A stretch of DNA of 64,000 nt from Crossiella equi (GTDB lineage: Bacteria; Actinomycetota; Actinomycetes; Mycobacteriales; Pseudonocardiaceae), in the NCBI RefSeq assembly GCF_017876755.1, contig NZ_JAGIOO010000001.1, forward strand, positions 1,054,001 to 1,118,000, read 5' to 3'. Below, in pieces: positions 7,701-16,355 of this stretch (the first letter of the stretch is position 1; each line of letters starts with the position of its first letter). The position numbers were made by a program, and so were the translations under genes. Under the pieces are notes generated by a model. It made no database searches and was not told the DNA's origin. It saw only the letters and a list, made by a program, of their open reading frames with translations.

Positions 7701-10652
7701 GTTGGCGTCGACGGTGGACTCGGTGCTGCCCCAGTGCACCCGGTGCCGGGTGGTGGCGCGGTGCCCGAGCGGGTTGACCACGGTGGTGGACTGGGCCAGG
7801 CCGGTCTCGGGCTGGTAGGCGGTGGTGGTGCGCCGGTCCAGGGCGTCGAAGCTCTCCAGCACCCGGCCGTAGCCGTCGTGGCGGGCCCGGCTGAGCTGCT
7901 CGTAGTGCGGTGCGCCGTCGGTGAACCGGGTGGCCCGTTCGGTGCGGGTCACGTCACCGGCCGCTGGTGCCGTGCCCCAGGGCTTGTGGTCGTAGTGGGT
8001 GCGTTCGTCGCTGACCAGCTGTTCGGGCAGCTTGGCCTGCTTGTCACAGCCCACCGCGACGGTCTCGGTGCGGCTGACGAGGGTGTGCAGCCAGCCCGGT
8101 TCGTCGCGGGCGTAGCTGGTGCGGACGCAGCGGTCGTCCTCGGCGACCGCGACGTCGCCGAGGTCGTGGACCTCGACGGGCAGGTTGCGGTCGTCGTGGC
8201 GGGTCTTCTTCTCCACCCGGCGGGCGCCGCCCGGCACGGTGGTCTTGGTCAGCGTGCGGGCCTCGCCGGTGAAGCGGGCGGTGCGGTTGTGGGCCTGCGC
8301 GGTCTGCTTGACCTCGGCGTCGCGCACGGTGTCGGTGACGACCGGGCCGCCGATGCCGTTGCGCAGGATCTCCCCGCGCTGGAACCCCGCCAGCGCCTCC
8401 TGGTCCTCGATCTCCCGGTTCTCCGAGTCCGGCAGCGTCACCTTCTTGGCCCCGCCGGACGGGGCGAGCCGGTCACCGTGCATGCCCCGGAAGAAGCGCA
8501 GCTCCCGTTCCGGGCGGTCCGCGGCGGGCAGCAGGGCAGAGCCTTCGCGGACCTGCACGGCGGCGTAGCCGCGCCACTGCGTCCAGGAGCGCCGCTCCTG
8601 CGGGATGAGCTCGTTGTCGTGGTAGTGCCAGGCCGCGTCCCCGAGGTACTCGTAGTGGGTTTCCTGTGCCGGGGCGTGCAGGCCGCCGATGCGGTCGACC
8701 AGGGAGACGTGGTCGACGACGTACTTGTGGAACCAGTCGTCCTTGGCGATGCCGCCCTCGTGGGCCCAGTGCACGGGGAAGCAGCGCAGGCCGTTGCTCT
8801 CCGGCTTGGGCGTGGCGCCGGGGGCGCAGTTGGTCGGCTTGTAGGTGATGTTGGTTTCGCCGCCGTGCTCGTTGCGGATCGCGGTCAGCCGCATCTTCTT
8901 CAGCTGGGGCCGGTCGTCGCCGTTGGTGTGGACCCGGTTCTCCTTCATCTCCCCCGTGAAGCGCACCGCGGGCAGGGTGGCCGTGCCGCCGACGTGTCCG
9001 CTGTGGGTGATGGAGTCCAGCCACAGGGAGCCGCGGGTGGTGTCGCCGGGTTTGGGGAAGGAGTGGTTGAGCTGCCAGGAGTCCACCGGCTGGTACCGGT
9101 CCTCCGCCCACACCTCGGTGGTGATCTTGGCCAGGCGTTTGCCGGAGAAGAAGGCGGGTCCGTAGCTCTTGGCGCAGGTGGCCTCGTCGCACTGCTGGTC
9201 CCAGGGCACGTCCGGGTAGCTGACCGCGTCGCGGCGGGCGCAGTCGGTGCCGGGGGCGCAGCGGTCGGCATTGTCGAGGACCACCCGGGCCGGTGCGGGG
9301 CCGGGGACGCCCTCGCGGGTGCCGTAGTCGATGCGGCGCAGCACCCCGCCGCGGGTGTAGGTGGCCTTGGCCTTGCCCATGTTCAGGCCGTAGCCGTTGG
9401 TCTCCTTCTCGTAGGTGTAGTCGATGGTGTTGCCGTGCCGGTCGATGACCCGGTCCAGGTTCCACCGCCAGGCGCGGTCGCAGTGCGAGGTGTCGAAGGC
9501 ACCGGTGTGGCAGGGTTCGCCGGGGTGGTTGCCGAACACCGGCACCGTCCACACCGACTGGGCGGCCTGGCTGGCGCCGAAGAGGTAGCGGGTGCCGTCG
9601 CCCGTGGTCAGCTCCCAGTACTCGCCGAAGCGGTCGCTGCCGGGGTAGGTGTTGCCCTGTTTGAGCTGGAAGCGGGTGCCGTCGTCGGCGGCGGCCCGGT
9701 AGAAGCCCTCCCGTTCGCTCCACACCAGCTCGCCGGAGCGGCCGTTGAGGGAGAAGGACAGGTGGTGGCCACCGGCCCAGCACTGGTCGCCGGTCTTCTC
9801 CTTGGCCACGGTGCTGTCCTGGGCGCAGGCCTTGTAGGCGCGGGTGAGGTAGCCCGGCCACAGGTCCCAGCCCTCACCGGCCCAGCCGGGCTGGTTGTTC
9901 GCCCCGGCGATGCGTCCGTCCACCGAGCCGGAGGAGTAGCCCAGGCTCAGCTGGGGTGGTTTGCCGCCGGGGACGGGCGGCAGGCGGAAGGGGTGGTTCC
10001 AGCTGAAGTTGCCGCTGTGCGCGGCCACCTGCCAGTCACCGGCCGGGGCCAGCGGGGTGGCCTTGTAGTCACCGCTGGCCCCCTCGGGCGCGGCCTCCAG
10101 GGCGTACACGGTGCCGGGGGCGGCCTTGGCGGTGACCTTGGCCGCGGTGGTGTCGTTGCGGCTGGGCAGCGGGGTGCGGGTGCGGCATTCGGCGCGGTCG
10201 GGGGTCTGGGTCGCGCAGGCGGGCAGGGCGACCAGGCGCAGCCGGGCTGCCCAGTCACCGCCGAAGGCGTCGCGGAACCCCGCGTAGTCCACCGACAGGT
10301 CCAGGGGTGCCCCGGTGTTCTCCGCGGTCAGGACCAGACCGTTGACCCCGAGCGCCGCCGCGGTGGCGCGGTCCCGCACGGTGACCTCGGCCCGGCCGCG
10401 GGCCCCGTCGGCGCGGGCCGCGGTGACGGCGGCGGACTTCCCGGTCGGCCAGCTCACGGCGGCCGGTCCGGGCTTGGGCGTGGCCGGAGCACCGGGTGCG
10501 GGCGCGGGTGTGACGGGGCGGACCGGGGTGTGCGGGTCGACCTGGCCCGGGGTGAACCGGGCGGGTGCGGCCAGGGCCGGTAGGGCCGGGACGGTGGTCA
10601 GGACGGCGGCGGCCAGCAGCGCGCCGGCCGCGCGGACCCATCTGGTGGTCAT
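4713..10652 (-). CDS. Secreted giant RHS/YD-repeat protein
   Basis: A 1,979-residue exported RHS protein. Residues 1-28 form a signal peptide (basic start, Ala/Leu-rich core, PALA-AP cleavage site). The middle carries many YD-type repeats of the GNVIESHDPDKG and YDALNRPT kind, which in other RHS proteins build a closed beta-shell. Near residue 1710 is the RHS core-associated motif (DPATGRFLSVDPL) that marks the border to the variable tip. The tip (about 1745-1979) has a Cys-containing linker, a charged helix around 1817-1849 rich in E, R and A, and a Gly-rich beta-type tail. I do not recognise that tail as a known toxin. I chose ATG 10652, which has a G-rich site just upstream; GTG 10667 is in frame. 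It follows the LamG gene by about 40 bp and no candidate immunity gene lies downstream. Confidence 0.9.
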   Translation of the reverse strand: MTTRWVRAAGALLAAAVLTTVPALPALAAPARFTPGQVDPHTPVRPVTPAPAPGAPATPKPGPAAVSWPTGKSAAVTAARADGARGRAEVTVRDRATAAALGVNGLVLTAENTGAPLDLSVDYAGFRDAFGGDWAARLRLVALPACATQTPDRAECRTRTPLPSRNDTTAAKVTAKAAPGTVYALEAAPEGASGDYKATPLAPAGDWQVAAHSGNFSWNHPFRLPPVPGGKPPQLSLGYSSGSVDGRIAGANNQPGWAGEGWDLWPGYLTRAYKACAQDSTVAKEKTGDQCWAGGHHLSFSLNGRSGELVWSEREGFYRAAADDGTRFQLKQGNTYPGSDRFGEYWELTTGDGTRYLFGASQAAQSVWTVPVFGNHPGEPCHTGAFDTSHCDRAWRWNLDRVIDRHGNTIDYTYEKETNGYGLNMGKAKATYTRGGVLRRIDYGTREGVPGPAPARVVLDNADRCAPGTDCARRDAVSYPDVPWDQQCDEATCAKSYGPAFFSGKRLAKITTEVWAEDRYQPVDSWQLNHSFPKPGDTTRGSLWLDSITHSGHVGGTATLPAVRFTGEMKENRVHTNGDDRPQLKKMRLTAIRNEHGGETNITYKPTNCAPGATPKPESNGLRCFPVHWAHEGGIAKDDWFHKYVVDHVSLVDRIGGLHAPAQETHYEYLGDAAWHYHDNELIPQERRSWTQWRGYAAVQVREGSALLPAADRPERELRFFRGMHGDRLAPSGGAKKVTLPDSENREIEDQEALAGFQRGEILRNGIGGPVVTDTVRDAEVKQTAQAHNRTARFTGEARTLTKTTVPGGARRVEKKTRHDDRNLPVEVHDLGDVAVAEDDRCVRTSYARDEPGWLHTLVSRTETVAVGCDKQAKLPEQLVSDERTHYDHKPWGTAPAAGDVTRTERATRFTDGAPHYEQLSRARHDGYGRVLESFDALDRRTTTAYQPETGLAQSTTVVNPLGHRATTRHRVHWGSTESTVDANDKVTTIAHDPLGRITAVWRPGKVAGRDNPHQRFTYHVRDGAGASAITTETLRGEGDYVAEHKLYDGLMRERQTQTPAWTGDRLVTEHIYDTRGLQVRESKPFHALGRPGIDLVESSKEHTPPRQVFTEFDGAKRATATVLKTPTEERRSTTRHFGDHIELIPPPGGTTTATYTDAHGRTTELRQFHGRQPDGAKDVTRYRYDLRGQLETMHDPAGNQLRTVRDLLGNVIESHDPDKGVSKMTYDNAGLLRTKTDSRGKQLRFDYDALNRPTTVHDGDNRLLVKHDYDTVPRGGGKTVLGQPAAQTRQVGELSYRNTVLAYDEAYRPVDTELSLPAAETGLPGSYRTRSSFHPDGSLATLSLPAIADLPAETLLYRYDSLGLLRGMTSPAGTYIRETEFTAYQELSAIRQGPDGAVFSQRSYYDDGTRMVARTLAEREIGTLKVEETTYQRDQADNLTRIRGEGSEGTDIQCFTQDHLRRTTQAWTPARDCGTGPGALGGIAPYRVSLTYDASGNRRTETQHGTTPGTDLVRTYDYPAPGQAQPHALRSVTTAHPDGSRTVERYDNNPTGTVGSRPGKHGGQQELTWNAQGHLAEVKEGDRVTRNVHAVDGTLLLTADPAGRTLHLPHGELRYDTAAKTLRGTRYYTDGKQRTIAVRESGKLYYQVEDPQGTPVLAVEATTHVETRRRLDAFGRPRQAKQDLPGRTGFVGGKEDESTGLTRLGQRDYDPATGRFLSVDPLVVPQDPQSLNGFAYANNNPATFSDPNGTQLMCPVMGDHPAEVCYDPRLEPRKPPQSQSSLPLWLTNDPRRCMGPSLRPLCQPLKPNCSLSLLDEGCVAKFRAEARKREEDAARRRADAERQAREEAERRKRPTVTTLAACTSATTGFMVYAYTEETCELFESTGARGRSTSEKHSVGLGKGFGRSRGYSFKWIGGTIDDAGGTALAFDGSIGPVDGGYSVSLDGKNIGTWGVGTSGALGKVPGPSVGLEFATSTRY

Positions 10653-10690
10653 CTCTTCTTCCCCCACATGTTGTTCTCCCCCAAGGTGTT

Positions 10691-13600
10691 TCAGATCCTG
10701 GTGAGCAGGTGGCCGAGCACGGCGTCCTGCTGGTGCCCCTCGCAGAGGGGGTCGACGCTGTCGAAGCGTTCACCGTCGGGCCTGCGGCAGCGCAGCAGGC
10801 GCGTGGAGTCCTGGCCCGCCGGTGGCGCGGTGTGGATCCAGCCGAGCGTGCGCAGCTTGGTCTTGCCGTCGCAGGTGGTGGACAGGGAGGTGTAGGCGTC
10901 CGCACCGTCCAGGCAGGACTCCAGCGGCACGGTGCCGGGCTGGTGGGCCAGCGGCAGGATGCCCAGCCGGAACTCCTCGCGGTAGCCGGTGGGCACCCCG
11001 CCGAGCCCGCTGAGGTGGTCGCCGATGCCGTCCTGCTGGAGGTAGCGGACCAGACCGCCGTAGGGCCGCAGGTAGCCGAGCCGGTGCTCGACCTGCTTGC
11101 CCTCGCAGTCGGGGTGCACCGACTCGAAGTGCTCCCCGTTCTCGGTGCGGCAGCGCAGCAGCGGCACCGACGGCTGCCCGGCCGGTGGGTCCCGGTAGAT
11201 CGAGCCGAGCTTGGCCAGCACCGGGAAGCCCTCGCAGCCCGGGTCGCCGGAGGTGAACTGGTCGGTACCGGTCCGGCAGGAGTAGAGGGTCACCGTGCCC
11301 GGCGCACCGGTGGGTGCGAACCAGCCCAGCTCGTGCTCCAGGCGGTAGCCGGGTGGGGCGAGCCCGCCCGCGGCCGAACCACCGGTGGTGAAGTGGTCGC
11401 GGTTGTGGCCGTAGTAGCGGTTGAGGCCGTCCCGGATCACCGGCCGCCCGATGGCGGGGTGCTTGTGCTCCTCGACGAACTGGTGCTCGGTGCGCAGCCC
11501 GGCGGTGACGCGCAGCTCGTCGAGCTCGCCGCGCCAGTGCCGGACCGGGCCGCCGTCCTGCTGCGCGCGGCCGATCCGCAGCGGCCCCTCGGCGTTGCCC
11601 GCGGGCCGGAACCGCTGGACACCGCCGGGCCTGCCGTTGACGAAGATCCTGATCTCCTCGGCCGCGGCGTCGTAACGTCCGGCCAGGTGCGTCCACTCCC
11701 CCGGTCTCGGGGCCTCGGTGTCCAGCGCCAGGTCTTGGACCGCGCCGGTGGTGTCCGCGCGGCTCATGCCGAAGGCCCACCGGCCGCGCGCTCCGTCGTA
11801 GCCGAGGCTGAACCCGCTGGCGTGCGTGCCGTCCTGGCTGACCATGGTCATCGACTCGGCGCCGAGGCTGTCCACCCGGGCCCAGCCGGAGACGGTGAAG
11901 CTCTGGTCGGTGCGCACGGCCGGACCGGCGGTGCTCAGGTGGTCGTCCACGCCGTCCAGGCGCAGGCCGGACCCGAGCTTGCCGGTACCCCAGGCCGCTC
12001 CGCCGTGCAGGGTGGCGCCGCGGTAGTTGCCCGAGGTGTCCGCGGCCAGGTTCCCGGCGCTTTCCTCGGCGGCCCACAGCCCGGCTTCCTTGGCGGGTTT
12101 GGTGGCCAGGGTGTGGATGTCGGAGCCGTCGGCCACCTTGTCCGCCGGGTTGATCCGCCCGTCGCTGAGCACCCGGTGGTAGATGCGGACGTCGTCGATG
12201 GCGCCCTGCCAGTGGTCGGTCTCGGCCCGGTTGAACTGGGCCCGGCCGATCTGGACCTCACCGGCGCGGTGCCACCGCTTGGTGTGCTTCGCCGCTCCGG
12301 CGAAGCGGCCGTCGACGTAGATCTTGAGCTGGACCTCCGCCGCCGCGTCGTAGACGCCGACCAGGTGGGTCCACACCCCTTGGCGCACCGGCACATCGGC
12401 CTCGGCGCGGTCGCCCAGGAAGTTGTCCTTGTCCTCCTCGGGCATGGTGAAGGCCCACCTGCTGGGGTTGGTGCGGTACTGGAGGTAGAAGCTGCTGCCG
12501 CTGCCGCCGTCGACCCGCTGGCTGACCGCGGTCTGCCACGGGCCGTCCAGCCGGTCCAGCCGCACCCAGGCCGAGACGGAGAAGCTGTCCCCGGTGTGCA
12601 CGGTGGACTTGGGCCCGAAACCGACGTGTCCGTCGCGGCCGTCGAAGAGCAGCGCGTCCTGGTCGCGGCCTTCGGTCCAGCTCACCGGGCCCTGGGTGAA
12701 GGTGCCGGTGCTGCCCCGGCCGAGCGCGTCGGGCACGGTGGTGGCGGGCACCGCGCCGTCCAGCCGCCAGTGCTGCACGGGCGGGTACCGGGTGCTGCGC
12801 ACGAAGAACTCGTAGGTGGCCTTCGGGGAGACGTTGCCCGCGCGGTCCACCGCGTAGATCTCGGCGACGTTGCGGCTGTCCCTGGGCGGGGTGAGCGCGA
12901 TGGTGGCCTTGCCGTCCAACGCCTGCACCGGGAGGAGGTTCGTGGTGGTCAGCCGGTAGAGGAAGTGGTCGATGTCGGCTTCACCGGGTGCGCTGAGGGC
13001 GAACCGCCCGGTGAGCCCGATGCCGCCACCGGCCTGCTCCCGGGGGTAGTCGGTGGACTCGACCGTGGGCGCGGTGGCCGGTGGGGTCAGGTCGAGGGTG
13101 ACATCGCACCAGGGCGACCACTGGCTGTGCAGCTCACCGTCGAAGGCGCGCACCCGCCAGCCGATCCTGGCTCCGTCGGCGAAGGCGCCGTGCGGGATCG
13201 TCGCGGTGAACGGCGTCCCGGAGTTCTGCGTGCTGGTGCGGTGGCTGCCGACGGGCCGCGCCGCGCCGCGCACGAACCACTCGAACTCCGCGGCCACGTT
13301 GCCGCCGTCCGGGTCGTGCAGGGTGGCCGCCAGCTGCGGGGTGGTGGTCTTGACGTGGGGTTCGGCGGGCTGCACCGCGCAGCCCTTGCCCTCGGCGGTC
13401 AGCGCGACCGGCTGGTCGGGGTAGGTGTTGTAGTTGATCGCGATCTTGGGGTTGGTGTGGAACTTCTTCCAGGCCAGCGGGTCGTTCTCGTTCTCCGCGC
13501 GCAGCATCAGGGTGAGGAAACCGTTGCCGTTGACGGCGTTGACCGCGGCGGTGTGGATGTCCCAGCCCAGCCAGTCCGCCGGGCAGTTCGCGCTGTAGCC

Positions 13601-14746
13601 GCGTGCGACGTTGTGCGTGCCGACCAGCATCGTCGCGGCTGGCTGGGTCTCCCAGGTGTAGCCCTTCTCGAAGGTGTTGGTCTGCCACAGCTGGACAGGC
13701 CTTGGCTCACACTTGGGCGAGTAGCTGTTGAAGGCGGTGAAGCTGGACTTGCCGAGCACGATCCGCGGGTTCTTCAGGTGCCGGATGTCGTACTGGAAGT
13801 AGGACCGGGCCTGCACGGTCGGCGTCTCCCAGTTGCTGTAGCCGACCTTGGCGATGCCGTCCCCGTCCCCCAGCCAGTACGACTGGTTGCGGTAGGCGGC
13901 CGGGATCCCGTACACCAGGGCCCACCCGCCCGGTTCGGCGTCCCAGCCCGGGTCGATCTCCACCGGGAACCGGGTGGCCGGGTCGGCGAGCATGCCCGCG
14001 TCCGGGGTGAGCACCAGTTCCCCGTCGGTCACCCGCACCGGCATGGTGATCCGTTTCGCCTGTGCTCCGGCGGCCCGTGGGCCCACGGTGTCCGGGCTGT
14101 CCCACATCTGGGCGGGCGGTGCCTGGAACACGGTCCGGCCCTGCTCGTCGGCGGCGGTGAGCCCGCCGTCCCGGGCGGCGGTCACGCTCAGCCCCGTCGT
14201 CCTCAACCCGAACCGCAGCTGTCGCAGCGCGGGCTGGCGCGCCGCCTCGGCATTACGCACCACCAGCACGTGTCCGAAGCCGCTGACCTGCGCCGTCACC
14301 CGCAGGTCCACACCGGGCAGCACCTCGGGGTAGGTCGCGGTGGCCCCGGACAGCCGCGGTGCGGGCAGGGGCTTGGGCCAGCTCAGCTCCAGCCGCTGCT
14401 CGGCCCGTCCGAGCCTGGCCAGCGGTTCCAGGCCGCCGCCGGAGAAGCTGATCGGCAACGCGGCCGCCACCGGCGCCACCCGCCCACCGGACTCGGGCCG
14501 CAGCGTGACATCCGGCTCCCGCCAGCCCCCGCCCGAGCGCACCCGCACCGGCCGGGCGTGCAGCTCCAGCGTCCGGCTGCCGTCAGGTTCGGCGAAGACC
14601 TGCGCGGTCTCCGTCCTCTCGGCCTCGATCTCCACCCGCTGCCGCGGCGTGGCTGCGGCTGCGGTCGGTGTGCCGGGCACGCTGACCAGCCCGGCCAGCA
14701 CCACCAGGGCAGCGGGCAGCCGCCATCGCCGAAAATTGACCGTCAT
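10691..14746 (-). CDS. Secreted LamG-domain protein with C-terminal DUF5648-like repeats
   Basis: A 1,351-residue exported protein. Residues 1-32 are a signal peptide. The N-terminal third is a beta-rich region common in large actinomycete cell-surface proteins. Two LamG/concanavalin-like lectin domains follow, at about 650-865 and 880-1090; each has the FSVSAWVRLD or FTVSGWARVD strand, a YVDG or FVNG turn and a final IDDVRIY or LDELRV strand. From about 1100 there are six repeats of roughly 40 residues with the pattern LxxCxxxxxDxFxSxDPxCEG...LGY, resembling DUF5648. I chose ATG 14746 rather than an upstream start because it begins the signal peptide. The gene leads a two-gene operon with the RHS gene; similar LamG-RHS pairs occur in streptomycetes and relatives. 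A surface adhesion or accessory role for the RHS shell is inference. Confidence 0.85.
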   Translation of the reverse strand: MTVNFRRWRLPAALVVLAGLVSVPGTPTAAAATPRQRVEIEAERTETAQVFAEPDGSRTLELHARPVRVRSGGGWREPDVTLRPESGGRVAPVAAALPISFSGGGLEPLARLGRAEQRLELSWPKPLPAPRLSGATATYPEVLPGVDLRVTAQVSGFGHVLVVRNAEAARQPALRQLRFGLRTTGLSVTAARDGGLTAADEQGRTVFQAPPAQMWDSPDTVGPRAAGAQAKRITMPVRVTDGELVLTPDAGMLADPATRFPVEIDPGWDAEPGGWALVYGIPAAYRNQSYWLGDGDGIAKVGYSNWETPTVQARSYFQYDIRHLKNPRIVLGKSSFTAFNSYSPKCEPRPVQLWQTNTFEKGYTWETQPAATMLVGTHNVARGYSANCPADWLGWDIHTAAVNAVNGNGFLTLMLRAENENDPLAWKKFHTNPKIAINYNTYPDQPVALTAEGKGCAVQPAEPHVKTTTPQLAATLHDPDGGNVAAEFEWFVRGAARPVGSHRTSTQNSGTPFTATIPHGAFADGARIGWRVRAFDGELHSQWSPWCDVTLDLTPPATAPTVESTDYPREQAGGGIGLTGRFALSAPGEADIDHFLYRLTTTNLLPVQALDGKATIALTPPRDSRNVAEIYAVDRAGNVSPKATYEFFVRSTRYPPVQHWRLDGAVPATTVPDALGRGSTGTFTQGPVSWTEGRDQDALLFDGRDGHVGFGPKSTVHTGDSFSVSAWVRLDRLDGPWQTAVSQRVDGGSGSSFYLQYRTNPSRWAFTMPEEDKDNFLGDRAEADVPVRQGVWTHLVGVYDAAAEVQLKIYVDGRFAGAAKHTKRWHRAGEVQIGRAQFNRAETDHWQGAIDDVRIYHRVLSDGRINPADKVADGSDIHTLATKPAKEAGLWAAEESAGNLAADTSGNYRGATLHGGAAWGTGKLGSGLRLDGVDDHLSTAGPAVRTDQSFTVSGWARVDSLGAESMTMVSQDGTHASGFSLGYDGARGRWAFGMSRADTTGAVQDLALDTEAPRPGEWTHLAGRYDAAAEEIRIFVNGRPGGVQRFRPAGNAEGPLRIGRAQQDGGPVRHWRGELDELRVTAGLRTEHQFVEEHKHPAIGRPVIRDGLNRYYGHNRDHFTTGGSAAGGLAPPGYRLEHELGWFAPTGAPGTVTLYSCRTGTDQFTSGDPGCEGFPVLAKLGSIYRDPPAGQPSVPLLRCRTENGEHFESVHPDCEGKQVEHRLGYLRPYGGLVRYLQQDGIGDHLSGLGGVPTGYREEFRLGILPLAHQPGTVPLESCLDGADAYTSLSTTCDGKTKLRTLGWIHTAPPAGQDSTRLLRCRRPDGERFDSVDPLCEGHQQDAVLGHLLTRI

Positions 14747-15540
14747 GGGTCCGATCCCCCCAAGCTCCACGGCCGAGTGCCGCGCACGAAAAGCGTGCGG
14801 GTGGCGAGGGCTGGGGGTCAATCGACAAATGTCACCAGTTTCCCGGTACACATCGCCCGAGGCGGTGAACGGAACTCGCTGCTGGGCCTGCCCCCGCGTT
14901 CACCCTGGTTGGGGAGTCCGATGGCGATGCCCAGGTCGCTGTCCTCTCAGCTGCCGACGTAGCGGGTGACGAGCACGTGCTTGCGCCGGGGGCAGCTCCA
15001 CCAGCCGGGTCAGCTGTCCGTGGGGACAACCGCTGGGCGCACTGGATCCTGGACAGGCAGGTGACCGCAGCCGTGCTCTGCTGGGTTCCCGACGGCCACC
15101 GGCACCTCCAGGGCTTGGCAATCTCCCTGTGTCCCATTGGATCCGAGCGTCCTTACGGCTCTCAATACGGACTAGTACGTATTGAGCCGCGCCCGGCCCC
15201 ATGTCCACGATTGGGTACATGCCCACCGACCTCCATCGCCTGCGCACCCACGGCCACACCGCCCGCGTCAGCCGCAACGACCGCGCCGTCGCCGGGATGA
15301 GTGGCCGGTACGCCGACTCGTGCGACACCGTGCACACCACCGCCGAGACCCCTTCCGGCGTGATGTCGACTTCCGCCACATGACGCCCTGCGTCGAGCAC
15401 CACCCGGTGCACCGGCTCCGCGACGCCGAGGGACTCGTCGGCACCGGCCGCGGGGAGATCGGGACCTCCGTGGTCGCCCCTGGCTGTCCGCGCCAGGACG
15501 CTGGGGTTCTCGCTGGTGGTCTGCCGGGCAGGAGGACGTC
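14747..15540. other. Intergenic region without a recognisable gene
   Basis: About 790 bp between the divergent LamG and IclR genes. It holds open frames on both strands, for example 15201-15383 (+) and 14900-15412 (-), but neither has a ribosome binding site or a product I recognise. The clear structures are a 26-bp near-perfect palindrome at 15161-15186 and the strong Shine-Dalgarno GGAGG just before the IclR start. Confidence 0.5.
15161..15186. promoter_or_regulatory. 26-bp palindrome, probable operator
   Basis: Arms CTCAATACG and CGTATTGAG (9 bp, perfect) flank GACTAGTA, itself nearly symmetric around ACTAGT, so 24 of 26 positions fit dyad symmetry. It is noticeably AT-richer than its surroundings and lies about 355 bp before the IclR start. 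It looks like a homodimeric regulator's site; which protein binds it is unknown. Confidence 0.5.
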
Positions 15541-16335
15541 ATGACGATTGAGCAGCTTCGCGCCGCGGCCCCCACGGGCACCGGCCGGGACCCCTCCGCC
15601 AGCAAGGTGCTCACCGTCCTGCAGGCGTTCACCGCCCACCACGGCTCGGTCTCCCTCGGCGACCTGGCCAGCCACACCGCACTGCCCAAGACGACCGTGC
15701 ACCGCATGGTCGGCTACCTCCGCGGTGCTGGCCTGGTCGACCTCGTCGAGGGCCGGTTCCGGCTCACCGCCCGGGTGACCGAGCTGTCCTCGGCCGTGCC
15801 CGCCGCCGTCTCCCACAGCGTGCGGGAGTCGTTGCTGCCCTCCTTGACCGACCTGTACGAGGCCACCCGGGAAGCCGTGCACCTGTCGGTGCGGTCCGGG
15901 CGCAGCGTGCGGGTTGTCGAGCGGGTGCACGGCCGCCGGTCCGCCGCCGTGGCGGACCTGTTCCGGCACCCGCAGCCCGCGCACTGCACCGCCGCGGGCA
16001 AGGCGCTGCTCGCCGCGATCCCCGAACTCGCCGACGTCTGCCTGGCCGACGCGGTGGCCGGGCGGCTGGCCAAGCCCAGCCCGTTGACCATCACCACCGC
16101 TGACCGGCTCCGCGCCGAACTGGCCCGCATCCGCCGGGAGGGCGTCGCGGTCGACTCCGGGGAGTGGCGGCCCGGCATCACCGGGATCGCGGCCCCCGTG
16201 TGGGGAGCCGGGCGTGTCCTGGTGGGCGTGCTGTCCGTGGTCGGTCCCGCCGAGCGGCTCAACCCGCTCGCGATCGCCTGGCGGGTGCGCCGCACCGCGG
16301 AGCTGGCCTCCCGGGCCGAGTTCCACCAGAGGTGA
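15541..16335 (+). CDS. IclR-family transcriptional regulator
   Basis: A 264-residue regulator. Residues 15-80 form the winged HTH (SKVLTVLQAF, then LGDLASHTALPKTTVHRMVGYL), and the rest is the GAF-like IclR effector domain, with the family landmarks HCTAAGKALLA near 155 and GITGIAAPVW near 215. IclR proteins bind DNA as dimers or tetramers and answer to small carboxylates, aromatics or signalling molecules; the effector here is unknown. The ATG at 15541 has a strong GGAGG five bases upstream. It converges on the terpene synthase/P450 operon, whose regulation by this protein is possible but not shown. Confidence 0.9.
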   Translation: MTIEQLRAAAPTGTGRDPSASKVLTVLQAFTAHHGSVSLGDLASHTALPKTTVHRMVGYLRGAGLVDLVEGRFRLTARVTELSSAVPAAVSHSVRESLLPSLTDLYEATREAVHLSVRSGRSVRVVERVHGRRSAAVADLFRHPQPAHCTAAGKALLAAIPELADVCLADAVAGRLAKPSPLTITTADRLRAELARIRREGVAVDSGEWRPGITGIAAPVWGAGRVLVGVLSVVGPAERLNPLAIAWRVRRTAELASRAEFHQR

Positions 16336-16355
16336 GCTCGGCCCGGGAACCGGGC

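Noticed and set aside
7173-14962. Two very long plus-strand open frames (over 1,100 codons each) opposite the RHS and LamG genes
   Set aside because: Low-complexity Gly/Val/Arg/Ala composition with no domains; they are antisense mirrors of high-GC genes whose minus-strand products have signal peptides, repeats and family motifs.
15201-15383. Possible 60-residue plus-strand gene starting MSTIGYMPTD
   Set aside because: No Shine-Dalgarno and no known family; overlaps an equally open frame on the other strand.
14900-15412. Possible 170-codon minus-strand gene in the LamG/IclR gap
   Set aside because: GC-rich third positions but no ribosome binding site, no recognised family, and the palindrome at 15161-15186 lies inside it.
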